Positions 1 through 9,770 of a stretch of DNA of 64,000 nucleotides are shown piece after piece. The translations under genes and the position numbers were made by a program. Source of the stretch: Bacteroidota bacterium (GTDB lineage Bacteria > Bacteroidota > Bacteroidia > NS11-12g > UBA9320); contig JABWCE010000005.1 in the NCBI GenBank assembly GCA_013359235.1, positions 62,001-126,000 of the forward strand, written 5' to 3'. The stretch's first letter is position 1. Every line of letters begins with the position of its first letter. The notes under the pieces were generated by a model. That model saw only the letters and a program-made list of their open reading frames with translations, searched no databases and was not told the DNA's origin.

Positions 1-1
1 A

Positions 2-571
2 GGGGTAAAAGTGATATACACCCGCAAAACTGATAAATTTATAGAGCTTTATCAACGTGCTGCAATAGCAAACTCAAATAATGCTGATATTTTTATTTCT
101 ATACATTGCAATTACAATCCCAATCCTGTTTTTCATGGTTTTGAATCGTATATCATGGGAACACACAAAACAGTTGCAAATCTTGCAGTTTCAAAACGCG
201 AAAATGAATCAATACTTTTGGAGAAAGATTTTAACAGCAACTCTGAATATGAAGGTTTTGACCCCAACTCGCCTGAATCTGACATTATATTCTCGTTATA
301 TCAGAATGCTTTTATGGAACAAAGTGCAAAGCTGGCTTCGAGTTTACACGAATCAATCAAAAAAAACAGTGTAATTCATACCAAAGAAGTAAAACAAGCG
401 GGGTTTTTGGTATTATGGAAAACAGCTATGCCAAGCATGCTTGTAGAAACAGGTTTTTTGAGTAATTCAGAAGATTTGAATTTTTTAAATTCCGATGAAG
501 GAAGAAAAAAATTAGCCCATAGTATGATGCTTGGTTTCAAAAATTACAGAAATTGGTATTCAAAACTGTAA
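2..571 (+). CDS. N-acetylmuramoyl-L-alanine amidase, C-terminal part (5' end outside window)
   Basis: This is the C-terminal part of an Amidase_3 family zinc hydrolase that cleaves the bond between muramic acid and the stem peptide in the periplasm. The frame is open to the window edge and reads GVKVIYTRK, so the GTG at position 11 is an internal Val and not a start. Visible family signatures are YTRKTD, the ADIFISIHCN segment carrying a zinc-binding His, and MLVETGFLSN with the catalytic Glu. A 60-80 residue insertion between the His and Glu motifs is usual in Bacteroidota homologues. The stop is followed 25 bp later by the MCE protein gene, so the two are probably cotranscribed. Family assignment is firm; the N-terminal signal region cannot be seen. 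Confidence 0.9.
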   Translation, partial: GVKVIYTRKTDKFIELYQRAAIANSNNADIFISIHCNYNPNPVFHGFESYIMGTHKTVANLAVSKRENESILLEKDFNSNSEYEGFDPNSPESDIIFSLYQNAFMEQSAKLASSLHESIKKNSVIHTKEVKQAGFLVLWKTAMPSMLVETGFLSNSEDLNFLNSDEGRKKLAHSMMLGFKNYRNWYSKL

Positions 572-596
572 TTTTGCAATTAGAAAAATTTAATTT

Positions 597-1550
597 ATGA
601 AAATCAGCAACGAAACCAAAGTTGGTACTATTACTGCAATTTCTATTGCAATACTTATATTGGGTTATAATTTTCTAAAAGGCGAAAATCTTTTTACCGA
701 TTACAATAAGTATTATGCAAACTATGAAGAAATTGATGGTTTGTTTAAGTCTAATCCTGTATTGATAAACGGATACAAAGTAGGGCAGGTAAGTAATGTA
801 TCAATGAATCCGCGAACTTTAAAATTATTGGTAGAAGTAAAAGTTCCCAATAACATAAAAGTTCCCAAAAATTCAGTTATAAAAATAGTTAATACCGATA
901 TGGTTGGCTCAAAAGGAGTTTACATTATTATGGGCGATTCAAAAATAATTGCAAAAGGAAATGATACCCTGGATTCAGACAAAGACCCCGGCTTGGCAAA
1001 AACCGTAAGTAAACTTATAGCACCATTATCCGATAAAATAAATATTTTGATAAATGAGATAAACAATCAAATTTCTGGCGATCAAATTAAAAAAACTTTA
1101 CAGGGATTGAACAAAACCCTTCAAACTGTTGATATTGCTGTTGAAAATATTGATAAAATGCTTAAAAGTAAAGATTCTGGTTTAGATAAAATTGTTTCTG
1201 ATTTAGGCTCTGTAACAGGCGATTTAAAAAGCTCTACACCTAAGATTAATGGTATTCTAACAGATATTAAGCAAACTACCGAAGAACTGAACCGAATAAA
1301 ATTAGAAGCAACCATTAATGATTTAAAAACTGCAATTACAGAAATTACCAAAACTGTCGAAAACATTAATAAAGGACAAGGCAGCTTAGGCAAACTTGCT
1401 ACTAATGACGAATTGTATATAAAACTAAATTCTACAATTGAAAACTTTAACAAATTGGCAACAGATATTCAAAAATACCCTCGCAGATATACAGGAGTTA
1501 CCGAACGCCAACGGAAAAAAGGCGATGAACAAAAGAAAAAATCAAAATAA
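597..1550 (+). CDS. MlaD/MCE family lipid transport protein
   Basis: The protein has a short cytoplasmic start, one N-terminal transmembrane anchor (about residues 8-26) and an MCE domain (about residues 37-115, with LINGYKVGQVSNV and GSKGVYI). A long polar, partly coiled-coil periplasmic tail rich in T/N/K repeats of the form LxxLNKTLQTVDxAVENIDK follows. MCE/MlaD proteins form hexameric rings that carry lipids between inner and outer membranes, together with an MlaE permease and MlaF ATPase that are not in this window. At 317 residues it has the usual Bacteroidota length. It directly follows the amidase, an arrangement I regard as common in this phylum. The substrate is unknown. Confidence 0.85.
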   Translation: MKISNETKVGTITAISIAILILGYNFLKGENLFTDYNKYYANYEEIDGLFKSNPVLINGYKVGQVSNVSMNPRTLKLLVEVKVPNNIKVPKNSVIKIVNTDMVGSKGVYIIMGDSKIIAKGNDTLDSDKDPGLAKTVSKLIAPLSDKINILINEINNQISGDQIKKTLQGLNKTLQTVDIAVENIDKMLKSKDSGLDKIVSDLGSVTGDLKSSTPKINGILTDIKQTTEELNRIKLEATINDLKTAITEITKTVENINKGQGSLGKLATNDELYIKLNSTIENFNKLATDIQKYPRRYTGVTERQRKKGDEQKKKSK

Positions 1551-1676
1551 TTTTGTTTTAAAATATGATAAGAAATTAACCCAAACCTATTAATTTTATT
1601 AATACTTTGTTTATATCTTTTGGATTTTAAAAGTTTAGGGAATTTTAATTTCGTGTTTTAAATTTTTTTAAAAAAA

Positions 1677-3554
1677 GTGGCTCAGGAAATAAAATATGAT
1701 GAAGATAGTATAAAATCACTTGACTGGCGTGAACACATAAGGCTTAGGCCTGGAATGTACATTGGCAAACTTGGAAATGGTTCGGCTGCCGATGATGGAA
1801 TTTATGTACTGATAAAAGAAATAATTGATAATTGCATAGATGAGCATGTAATGGGCTTTGGCAAAACTATTGATATTAAAATTGAAGAAAATAAGGTTTC
1901 AATTAGAGATTTTGGTCGAGGAATTCCGCTCGGTAAGGTTGTAGAGTGTGTTTCAAAAATAAATACTGGTGGAAAGTACGATTCAAAAGCCTTTCAAAAA
2001 TCAGTAGGATTAAATGGTGTCGGTTCAAAAGCTGTAAATGCTCTTTCAGATTTTTTCAAAGTACAATCATTCAGAGATGGAAAGAGCAAAATTGCCGAAT
2101 TTGAAAAAGGAACATTGATAAATGAGCAAAATATTGACACTACAGAACCCAATGGGACATTGATAGAATATATAGCTGACGATAGTATTTTCAAGCATTT
2201 CAGATATATAAACGAATTTATTGAAAATCAAATTTGGAATTACGCATACCTCAATTCGGGCTTGGTAATAAATTTCAATAACAACAAATATTTCTCAAAA
2301 AATGGGTTATTAGATTTGCTAAAACGCAATTGCAATGAAGAAGAATTGCGTTATCCAATCGTACATTTAAAAGGTGAAGATATTGAAGTGGCTTTTTCGC
2401 ATGATAATCATTATGGCGAAGTTTATCACACCTTTGTAAACGGGCAAAATACAACACAGGGCGGAACGCATCTTTCGGCATTTAAGGAAGCTTTTGTAAA
2501 AACAGTTAGAGATTTTTACAAAAAAGATTTTGATTCAAGCGATATACGCTCTTCAATAAATGCTGCTTTAAGCATTCGCATACAAGAGCCGGTTTTCGAA
2601 TCGCAAACCAAAACAAAATTGGGAAGTAGCGATATGGCTCCCGGAGGACCAACAGTAAAAGGTTTTGTTTACGATTTTATAAAAAAACAATTTGATGATT
2701 ATTTACACAAAAATTCAAATGTAGCCGATGCATTGCTTAAAAAAATATTGCAAAGCGAAAAAGAGCGAAAAGAAATGGCAGGTATCAGAAAACTTGCCAA
2801 TGAAAGAGCAAAAAAAGCAAATATTCACAACAAAAAACTTAGAGATTGCCGTGTGCATTTTACCGATACTAATAATGACAACCGATACAATACTACGCTT
2901 TTTATTACCGAAGGCGATTCGGCAAGCGGAAGTATAACAAAATCTCGAAACGTTGATTATCAAGCTGTATTTAGCTTACGAGGAAAACCTTTGAATTGCT
3001 ATGGCCTTACAAAAAAAGTGGTTTATGAAAATGAAGAGTTCAATTTGCTCCAACATGCTTTAGATATTGAAGATTCATTAGAAAATTTGAGGTATAACAA
3101 TATTGTAATTGCCACTGATGCCGATGTTGACGGAATGCATATCAGATTACTACTAATGACATTTTTTCTCCAGTTTTTTCCCGACCTTGTAAGAAACGGG
3201 CATTTGTATATTTTAGATACACCTTTGTTTAGGGTAAGAAATAAACAAAAAACAATATATTGTTATAGCGAAACCGAAAAGCAAGCAGCTATCAAAAAAC
3301 TTAAAGATAAGGTTGAGATTACACGTTTCAAAGGACTTGGAGAAATAAGCCCTGATGAATTTGCAATGTTTATTGACGAAAATATAAGACTTGAACCTGT
3401 AATTTTGAATCAAGAACATTCAATAGAAAAAATTCTTGAATTTTACATGGGAAAAAATACCGCCGAAAGACAGGATTTTATTATTAGCAACCTTAAAGTA
3501 GAAGTTGATACAGAAAAAATTGAACATTCTTTAGAAGAAGAAGCATATCAATGA
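1677..3554 (+). CDS. parE: DNA topoisomerase IV subunit B
   Basis: This is the ATPase/TOPRIM subunit of a type IIA topoisomerase that decatenates chromosomes. In order it shows the GHKL ATPase ([26 protein letters not shown]), the transducer domain, and TOPRIM ([20 protein letters not shown]) with a short C-terminus. The length of 625 residues fits ParE and is short of gyrase B proteins with insertions. The only start in place is GTG at 1677, giving [11 protein letters not shown] 16-bp gap separates it from parC, so the pair forms one operon. Discrimination from gyrB rests on length and on adjacency to a ParC-type A subunit. The quality of the match leaves little doubt about the family. Confidence 0.93.
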   Translation: MAQEIKYDEDSIKSLDWREHIRLRPGMYIGKLGNGSAADDGIYVLIKEIIDNCIDEHVMGFGKTIDIKIEENKVSIRDFGRGIPLGKVVECVSKINTGGKYDSKAFQKSVGLNGVGSKAVNALSDFFKVQSFRDGKSKIAEFEKGTLINEQNIDTTEPNGTLIEYIADDSIFKHFRYINEFIENQIWNYAYLNSGLVINFNNNKYFSKNGLLDLLKRNCNEEELRYPIVHLKGEDIEVAFSHDNHYGEVYHTFVNGQNTTQGGTHLSAFKEAFVKTVRDFYKKDFDSSDIRSSINAALSIRIQEPVFESQTKTKLGSSDMAPGGPTVKGFVYDFIKKQFDDYLHKNSNVADALLKKILQSEKERKEMAGIRKLANERAKKANIHNKKLRDCRVHFTDTNNDNRYNTTLFITEGDSASGSITKSRNVDYQAVFSLRGKPLNCYGLTKKVVYENEEFNLLQHALDIEDSLENLRYNNIVIATDADVDGMHIRLLLMTFFLQFFPDLVRNGHLYILDTPLFRVRNKQKTIYCYSETEKQAAIKKLKDKVEITRFKGLGEISPDEFAMFIDENIRLEPVILNQEHSIEKILEFYMGKNTAERQDFIISNLKVEVDTEKIEHSLEEEAYQ

Positions 3555-3570
3555 AAAGCAAAATTGATTA

Positions 3571-6228
3571 ATGGATAACGAAAATTTAAACGATATAGAA
3601 AGCAATAGCGAAGAGCTTGAACACGATAATCTAAAAGTTATACCGCTTAGCGGAATGTACGAAAACTGGTTTGTGGAATACGCCTCTTATGTAATACTTG
3701 AAAGAGCCGTACCAGCACTTGAAGATGGACTTAAACCCGTTCAAAGACGAATATTGCACAGCCTTTGGGAACTTGAAGACGGACGTTATAACAAAGTTGC
3801 AAATGTTATAGGAAACACAATGAAATATCATCCTCATGGTGATGCTGCCATTGGAGATGCAATTATAAACCTTGGACAAAAAGAACTTTTGATTGATACA
3901 CAAGGAAACTGGGGTGATATAAGTACCGGCGATAGTGCAGCAGCACCCCGATACATTGAAGCCAGATTATCAAAATTTGCACTTCAGATAGTTTTTAACC
4001 CCAAAACCACCCTATGGCAGCGTAGCTATGATGGTCGCAACCGTGAACCTGTATTTTTGCCTGTAAAATTTCCTCTTGTATTAGCTCAGGGTGTTGAAGG
4101 TATTGCTGTGGGATTGAGTACAAAAATTCTGCCTCACAATTTTATTGAAATAATCGAAGCTTCAATTTCAATTCTTAATGGTAAAAAAACTAATATATTG
4201 CCCGATTTTCCTACTGGCGGGTATGCAGATTTTACAAACTATAATGAAGGAAAAAGAGGTGGTAGAATAAGAATAAGAGCCAAAATTGAGGAAAAAGACA
4301 AAAAAACACTTTTGATTAAAGAAATACCTTTTGGTACTACTACCGGAAACCTTATAGAATCTATAATTAAAGCAAATGATAAAAATAAAATAAAAATAAA
4401 AAAAGTAACTGATAATACAGCCCGCGAACTTGAAATAGAAATACAGCTTGCACAAGGAGTTTCTACCGATAAAACAATTGATGCTCTTTATGCTTTTACC
4501 GATTGCGAACTAAGCATTTCGCCCAATTCGTGTATAATATTCGAAGACAAACCATATTTTTGGGGAGTAAACGAAATACTCGAAAAATGCACATTCAATA
4601 CCGTTGAAATTTTAAAAAAAGAACTTGAAATAAACAGAGATGAACTTGAAGAAAAATGGCACTTTGGCAGCCTCGAAAAAATATTTATTGAAAACCGCAT
4701 TTACCATCAAATTGAAGAATGCGAAACATGGGAAGAAATAATAAATACAATAGACCTCGGGCTTGAACCATTCAAAAAATTACTAAAACGTGAAATTACT
4801 AAAGACGATATCGAAAAACTAACCGAAATAAAAATTAAAAGAATTTCAAAATTTGATTCTTTTAAAGCTGATGAATATTTAAAAAACATCGAAATAGAGT
4901 TAGACGAAGTAAATGCCCATCTCGCCAACCTTGTAAAATATGCAATAAGATTTTTTGAAGCCTTACTAAAGCAATTTGGAAAAGGAAGGGAACGAAAAAC
5001 CGAAATAAGAAAATTTGATAGTATTGAAGCCAATGTTGTTGCAGTGGCAAATCAAAAATTGTACGCCAACTTTGCTGAAGGATTTGTTGGGTTCGGGCTT
5101 AAAAAAGACAATTATATCTGCGATTGTTCTGACCTCGACGATGTAATTGCTATTAGAGATGACGGCAAATACAAAGTATGTAAAATATCCGAAAAAGCAT
5201 TTTTTGGCAAAAACCTTATTCATGTTGATGTTTTCAGAAAAAATGACGACCGTAAAGTGTATAATGCAATTTATTTCGATTCGAATACCAGAAAATATTT
5301 TTCAAAGAGATTTTCGATAACCGGCGTAACACGCGACAAAGAATACGATATTACACAAGGCAAACAAGGCTCAAAAATCATCTACCTTTCAGCTAATCCA
5401 AATGGCGAAGCCGAAATTGTAACAATACAGCTCAGCAATATGAGCAAAGCCCGCAATAAGATATTTGATTTCAATTTTGCCGAATTATCAATTAAAAACC
5501 GCAATAGTATTGGAAACACACTAACCAAATTTCAAATAAGAAAAGTAGTTTTAAAAGAAAAAGGAAGAAGCACAATTGGAGGAAGGTCAATTTATTTTGA
5601 ACCATCTATTGGCAGGCTAAATGCTGATGGTAGAGGTGATTTTCTTGGCAATTTTGACAACGAAGACAAAATACTTGTAATATACAACGAAGGAAGCTAT
5701 GAAATGACCGATTTTGAACTTACAAATCACTACGAAACCAAAGATATAATGCTTATTTGCAAATACAATCCTAAAATTGTTTTGACCGTTTTATATTACA
5801 TAGCAGCCGAAAAACAACATTACGTTAAGCGATTTAATATTGAAACCAGCACTATAGGCAAAAAATTTATGTTTATACAAGAAGGCAAAGGTAATTATCT
5901 CGCTTATGTAAGTGATAAACCTGAACCAATATTACTTTTAAAAACTGTCAACAAAAAAGGCGAAAAAGAAGAAAAAAATGTAAATTTATCAGAATTTATT
6001 GCTGTCAAAGGTTGGAAATCATTGGGCAACAAGCTTACAAACGATACATTAAAATCTTTTGAGGACATCACACCTCAAGTAATAGAAAATGATGAGACTA
6101 TTGAACCAGTTGACGAAATACCTTTTACAATAGAAATGGGCAATGGCGATGAAACAGACGAAAATAAAGATGTAAATTCAAAAGACGATGCAAAGCCCGA
6201 CAACCCCGTTCAGTTTAATTTGTTTTAA
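3571..6228 (+). CDS. parC: DNA topoisomerase IV subunit A
   Basis: This is the DNA breakage-reunion subunit that partners ParE. The N-terminal domain contains PVQRRILH and the QRDR segment HPHGDAAIGDA. The catalytic Tyr is Y128 in AAPRYIEARLS. The second half is a beta-pinwheel DNA-binding region with weak repeats, followed by an acidic tail (DETDENKDVNSKDDAKPD). Alanines occupy residues 92-93 where Ser is frequent in quinolone-sensitive enzymes; whether this matters for drug response cannot be told from sequence alone. At 885 residues it is typical for Bacteroidota ParC. A strong inverted repeat follows the gene. Confidence 0.93.
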   Translation: MDNENLNDIESNSEELEHDNLKVIPLSGMYENWFVEYASYVILERAVPALEDGLKPVQRRILHSLWELEDGRYNKVANVIGNTMKYHPHGDAAIGDAIINLGQKELLIDTQGNWGDISTGDSAAAPRYIEARLSKFALQIVFNPKTTLWQRSYDGRNREPVFLPVKFPLVLAQGVEGIAVGLSTKILPHNFIEIIEASISILNGKKTNILPDFPTGGYADFTNYNEGKRGGRIRIRAKIEEKDKKTLLIKEIPFGTTTGNLIESIIKANDKNKIKIKKVTDNTARELEIEIQLAQGVSTDKTIDALYAFTDCELSISPNSCIIFEDKPYFWGVNEILEKCTFNTVEILKKELEINRDELEEKWHFGSLEKIFIENRIYHQIEECETWEEIINTIDLGLEPFKKLLKREITKDDIEKLTEIKIKRISKFDSFKADEYLKNIEIELDEVNAHLANLVKYAIRFFEALLKQFGKGRERKTEIRKFDSIEANVVAVANQKLYANFAEGFVGFGLKKDNYICDCSDLDDVIAIRDDGKYKVCKISEKAFFGKNLIHVDVFRKNDDRKVYNAIYFDSNTRKYFSKRFSITGVTRDKEYDITQGKQGSKIIYLSANPNGEAEIVTIQLSNMSKARNKIFDFNFAELSIKNRNSIGNTLTKFQIRKVVLKEKGRSTIGGRSIYFEPSIGRLNADGRGDFLGNFDNEDKILVIYNEGSYEMTDFELTNHYETKDIMLICKYNPKIVLTVLYYIAAEKQHYVKRFNIETSTIGKKFMFIQEGKGNYLAYVSDKPEPILLLKTVNKKGEKEEKNVNLSEFIAVKGWKSLGNKLTNDTLKSFEDITPQVIENDETIEPVDEIPFTIEMGNGDETDENKDVNSKDDAKPDNPVQFNLF

Positions 6229-6247
6229 TTAGAAAATTTAACTTTTT

Positions 6248-6273
6248 AAAATTTCCATCTTTTTGGAAATTTT
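6248..6273 (+). terminator. Perfect hairpin after parC
   Basis: Ten-base arms AAAATTTCCA (6248-6257) and TGGAAATTTT (6264-6273) pair perfectly around a six-base loop, 20 bp after the parC stop. The second arm ends in T residues. It is AU-rich but long enough to act as a terminator or 3' stabiliser for the parE-parC message. Confidence 0.6.
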
Positions 6274-6423
6274 AGTATATGAAATTTCCAATTTATTTAG
6301 CTTTAATGATAAATAAAGATGATTATTATAATCTAAACTATCAGTATTTTCAATAGAAAAGAAGTTTTTTTACTCATAGAAAAAATTGCCAAAAAAATGG
6401 AAATTTTTGGAAACACAATTTCC
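6249..6423. repeat. Cluster of AAATTTCCA / TGGAAATTT nonamers
   Basis: The 311-bp gap after parC holds four copies of one nonamer. Two read AAATTTCCA (6249-6257, 6282-6290) and two read TGGAAATTT (6264-6272, 6398-6406). A further GGAAA-cacaa-TTTCC hairpin at 6409-6423 runs into a T tract (6424-6430). A second AT stem, TTTATTTA/TAAATAAA (6292-6299, 6310-6317), lies between them. No gene is apparent in the gap. The copies could be terminators, a protein-binding array, or a consequence of the low-complexity sequence. Confidence 0.45.
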
Positions 6424-6539
6424 TTTTTTTTAATTGATTTTATATAATAATTTGAAACTGCAATTGCATTTTATCGGACAGCCAATCCTTTAAAAATTAA
6501 ATTAACAGGCATAAATTAAAATAAAAAAAACAAAATAAA

Positions 6540-7262
6540 ATGAAAAAATTATCATTATTTCTATTCGCAGCCATTTTGGCTTTTCGTTCATTCGGTCAGT
6601 TTACGTATGATATATGCTACGACCCTACTTGTATTTATACATATCCCTTGCTTTCACCGCCGCCGGGTTATGTAATCAATCCATGTCTTCCTTCTCCGCC
6701 CCCAGTTCCCTATAACGCCCCAATTGAATGTATGAATGTAACAATCATAAATGAAACTGATTGTGAAATGGATTTTTGGTGGGAGTACGACCTTAGTAAT
6801 ACAGGAGGCAATTGTGGAGGTTCAGAAATAATTCCCGCTTACTGGTGGGAGCCATGGGAGGCCTACAGCCAATTATATGCTCCTTGTGTTCCGCAAGCTA
6901 AACCCAAATGGCCCCCAACTATGAATTATAATGCACATTTGATACCGGGTCAAGATGTTGCAAAAGGTCCATATACCCTGAAAGCCTATCAAATGAAATG
7001 GTCATGCGATGATTATGATACATGTATTTGCCCGAGCAAATTGCGCATGAGGCTTGGTGATGATACAATAAATATTACCGATCAATTATTGCCCGAAGCT
7101 CTTCCTTACGGGCTTCCTGTTGGTTCAGAATATATATTATCAGCCACTTGCAATGGTGGAACCGTTAAAATGGAAATTGTATCATCAACACCTCCAAGCA
7201 CCAATCCTCCGCCATGTGTTAATAAACCTGGGTTGGTAACTTTAAGATTTAAACATTATTAA
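6540..7262 (+). CDS. Secreted Cys/Pro-rich protein of unknown function
   Basis: A clear Sec signal peptide (KKLSLFLFAAILAFRSFGQ, cleavage probably after residue 20) is followed by a 220-residue exported protein that I do not recognise. It is rich in Cys (about a dozen, including a DTCIC segment), Pro (PPPG, PSPPPVP, TNPPPC) and Trp (FWWEY, YWWEPWE). Such composition suggests a disulphide-stabilised secreted or surface protein. There is no obvious T9SS sorting domain; the protein ends at LRFKHY. It sits alone between two hairpins, which implies its own transcript. The Cys/Trp pattern is unlike the neighbouring AT-driven, Lys/Asn-rich proteins. Confidence 0.7.
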   Translation: MKKLSLFLFAAILAFRSFGQFTYDICYDPTCIYTYPLLSPPPGYVINPCLPSPPPVPYNAPIECMNVTIINETDCEMDFWWEYDLSNTGGNCGGSEIIPAYWWEPWEAYSQLYAPCVPQAKPKWPPTMNYNAHLIPGQDVAKGPYTLKAYQMKWSCDDYDTCICPSKLRMRLGDDTINITDQLLPEALPYGLPVGSEYILSATCNGGTVKMEIVSSTPPSTNPPPCVNKPGLVTLRFKHY

Positions 7263-7278
7263 ATAAAATTATTATATT

Positions 7279-7308
7279 AAGGACAAATAATTTATTTTAT
7301 TTGTCCTT
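7279..7308. terminator. Bidirectional intrinsic terminator
   Basis: Twelve-base perfect arms AAGGACAAATAA (7279-7290) and TTATTTGTCCTT (7297-7308) enclose a six-base loop, 16 bp after the Cys-rich protein gene. The stem is strong for this AT-rich DNA. Confidence 0.8.
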
Positions 7309-7315
7309 AATGTTT

Positions 7316-7323
7316 TATATTTG
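7316..7323 (+). promoter_or_regulatory. Bacteroidota -7 box (TATATTTG)
   Basis: TATATTTG matches TAnnTTTG exactly, 28 bp before the ATG at 7351 and just after a terminator. It supports 7351, not the upstream TTG at 7321, as the start of the PKD/T9SS gene. Confidence 0.6.
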
Positions 7324-7350
7324 TTATACTACAATTTTTTAAAACACGAG

Positions 7351-9435
7351 ATGAAACAAAATCTTATTTTAATCATTTTAATAATCAGCTTTAATATTTC
7401 AAAAGCACAAAAAGAGGCTAATATATGGTATTTTGGAGATCATGTTGGGTTAGATTTTAATAACGAGCCTCCAACACCATTAACCGATTCTAAAATGTAT
7501 TCTCGGTTGAATGGCAGTGTAATTTCAGATTCAACAGGAAAATTATTATTATATACTGATGGTGATACTGTATGGAACAATGAACATAAAATAGTTGAAA
7601 ATGGCACAGGTTTATGTGTTTCTGGTAAATATGTATCGTCAGGAATACCAAAAGCAAGAGCAAGTATTATTGCAAAACAACCTTTGAGCAGCAGATATTA
7701 CTATATTTTCTGCGCAACTGGAGTTGTTGAGTATTTGAACGAAGGTGTGTTCTATTCAATAATAGATATAAAAGCCAATGGCGGCAAAGGAAAAGTAATA
7801 GTAAAACGCAAATTGATTGTAGATAAATCAGCCGGAAAAATAGCACTTGTAAAACACGCAAACAAAAAAGATATATGGGTTGCCATAGAAAAGGGTTTTT
7901 CTGACACTCTTTTTGTTTTTCTATTGACCGAAAAAGGTTTGAGCCCCACAGTTTTAAAACACAGGATATATATGAAAAATGAAGGTTCAGGACGTATTAA
8001 ATTTTCGCCCAACGGCAAATTGCTGGCTATGTCTAATTTAAATAATAAAACCTCAACATATCTTTATGATTTTGACAACAGAGCAGGGTCAATAAGCAAT
8101 GAGCGGAGAATTCATAATATTACTGCTGAATTAGAATTTTCTCCTAACAGCAAGTATTTATATTTGAGTCATGGGATTTATACATTACAATGCCCTGTTA
8201 AAAACATTACAAACAATTTTTTGCCCGATTCTAATTGTTATAAATTTGATATTAATATCAGATCCTCATTACAATTGGCACCAAACGGCAAGATTTATAA
8301 TGATCGTTCAGGCTTTGATAGCACATTGTCGGTTATAAATTATCCAAATTTAAAAGGTATAAAATGCAAGCCTGAAATACTGAGATTCAATTCCCATTAT
8401 AATTGGTATTTTTTAGGTTACCCTTCATTCATGTCTTCATACTTCAACACACCATCATTTACCTATAAAAGCCGTTGTATAAACGAGCCTACACACTTTA
8501 TACTATTAGACAGTAATGATAATGACTCTATAAAATGGATATTTGGAGATAGTACATCGGGTGCAGAAAATTTTTCGACAAAAGAGAGAGAAATAAGTCA
8601 TACATATAAAGCTTATGGGAGTTATACAGCAAGTTTGATAACATATTACAATAACAGGCCTGATACTACTTCGCAGATTATAACATTTAAAAATCCCGAA
8701 CCCGATTTTTCAACATCTGATGTATGTGAAAACGATAGTGTAAAATTTATAAATAAAACACCATCAAATACAGGTGAGATGAAATACAAATGGAAATTTG
8801 GAGACGGACAACAATCTTATGAAGATTCGCCGAAATATTATTACAAAACAGATGGAATATCAACAACATATAATGTAACATTAGTAGCATCAATGCCCGA
8901 TGGTTGTTTTGATTCTATAGTAAAACCAGTAACCGTAAATGCCAATCCTGTTTCAGATTTCAATTATAAAAACAATAGCAATACTGTAGAATTTAAAGCA
9001 GTGCAGGGGGTAAATACCACATATATATGGACATTTGGCAATGGCGACAGTGCAATATCAAAAGATGCAAGCTATACTTTTAACAAATCGGGAAAATATA
9101 CAGTATGTTTAAAAGCAATAAATGCAGCCGAATGTAGTACTAAAACGTGTAAAGACATAAATATAACAGTAGCAATACAAACGATAAACCCCAAACTCAA
9201 ATTTCAAATATTTCCCAATCCGGGCAAGGGACTTTTTGAGGTGCAGATGGGCAAAAATTCAGATGAAATAAATATTGAAATATTTAATTCAATAGGAAAA
9301 ATAGTATATTCAGAAAAACTCAATGCCCAAGCCAAATATACTTTTAAGCTCGACACTTCGCCCGGGATATATTTTGTAAGGGTAAACGATAATGGGAACT
9401 ATTACAGCCAAAAAATAGTACTAAACAAAGAATGA
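7351..9435 (+). CDS. PKD-domain surface protein with T9SS type A sorting domain
   Basis: The signal peptide (KQNLILIILIISFNISKAQ) is followed by the Bacteroidota motif ANIWYFGDHVGLDFN that opens a seven-bladed-propeller-like region (about residues 20-370). Two or three PKD-like modules follow (IKWIFGDSTSG, YKWKFGDGQQS, TYIWTFGNGDS). The C-terminal T9SS type A sorting domain has FQIFPNPGKGLFEV and ends GIYFVRVNDNGNYYSQKIVLNK. The protein is therefore exported by T9SS and anchored or released at the cell surface. Its function is probably adhesion or polymer binding, but no catalytic motif is visible. ATG 7351 was chosen because the promoter box at 7316-7323 would lie too close to 7321. Confidence 0.85.
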   Translation: MKQNLILIILIISFNISKAQKEANIWYFGDHVGLDFNNEPPTPLTDSKMYSRLNGSVISDSTGKLLLYTDGDTVWNNEHKIVENGTGLCVSGKYVSSGIPKARASIIAKQPLSSRYYYIFCATGVVEYLNEGVFYSIIDIKANGGKGKVIVKRKLIVDKSAGKIALVKHANKKDIWVAIEKGFSDTLFVFLLTEKGLSPTVLKHRIYMKNEGSGRIKFSPNGKLLAMSNLNNKTSTYLYDFDNRAGSISNERRIHNITAELEFSPNSKYLYLSHGIYTLQCPVKNITNNFLPDSNCYKFDINIRSSLQLAPNGKIYNDRSGFDSTLSVINYPNLKGIKCKPEILRFNSHYNWYFLGYPSFMSSYFNTPSFTYKSRCINEPTHFILLDSNDNDSIKWIFGDSTSGAENFSTKEREISHTYKAYGSYTASLITYYNNRPDTTSQIITFKNPEPDFSTSDVCENDSVKFINKTPSNTGEMKYKWKFGDGQQSYEDSPKYYYKTDGISTTYNVTLVASMPDGCFDSIVKPVTVNANPVSDFNYKNNSNTVEFKAVQGVNTTYIWTFGNGDSAISKDASYTFNKSGKYTVCLKAINAAECSTKTCKDINITVAIQTINPKLKFQIFPNPGKGLFEVQMGKNSDEINIEIFNSIGKIVYSEKLNAQAKYTFKLDTSPGIYFVRVNDNGNYYSQKIVLNKE

Positions 9436-9455
9436 GAAAATGATATAATTACTAT

Positions 9456-9602
9456 TTATAATGCAAATTTTCTGTTGTTTTCAATTCGCTTAAACAAATC
9501 GAATACAGTTGTTGAAGAATATTGATTGTCAGGCTTAGTGTTTCCGATGTTTTTTATAACGGCAGAAACATTAGATTTTATATTCTTTTTTTTCATAGTC
9601 AT
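9456..9602 (-). CDS. Possible small basic protein, 48 aa
   Basis: This is a short reading frame starting MTMKKKNIKSN and ending FKRIENNRKFAL, in the otherwise empty 335-bp gap between the T9SS cargo gene and the E2 gene. I do not recognise it. The Lys/Asn composition is that of translated AT-rich DNA, but the frame has a plausible ATG and no competing gene. The reading frame extends upstream to 9662 with a hydrophobic, less protein-like stretch, so the ATG at 9602 is preferred. The remainder of the gap shows no RNA gene or repeat that I can identify. Confidence 0.3.
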   Translation of the reverse strand: MTMKKKNIKSNVSAVIKNIGNTKPDNQYSSTTVFDLFKRIENNRKFAL

Positions 9603-9770
9603 ATACTTTTTAAATTTACAATTGCCACTTTTATTTGAAAAAGTGGATAAAAAGCAAAGCAAATATATTAATAATTTTATTTTTCCAACATTTTTGTTTA
9701 TATAATATCGTAAAAATTGCTTAAATATTTATTTTACAAACGTTTAATTTGATAATTGTGGAAAATTTTA

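Noticed and set aside
9642-9765. TTATCCACT (minus, 9642-9650) and TTTTCCACA (minus, 9757-9765), with another TTATCCACT at 29512-29520, as a possible chromosome origin
   Set aside because: Only isolated sites with one or no mismatch, no cluster, no dnaA or rpmH nearby and no strand-composition switch that I can judge by eye.
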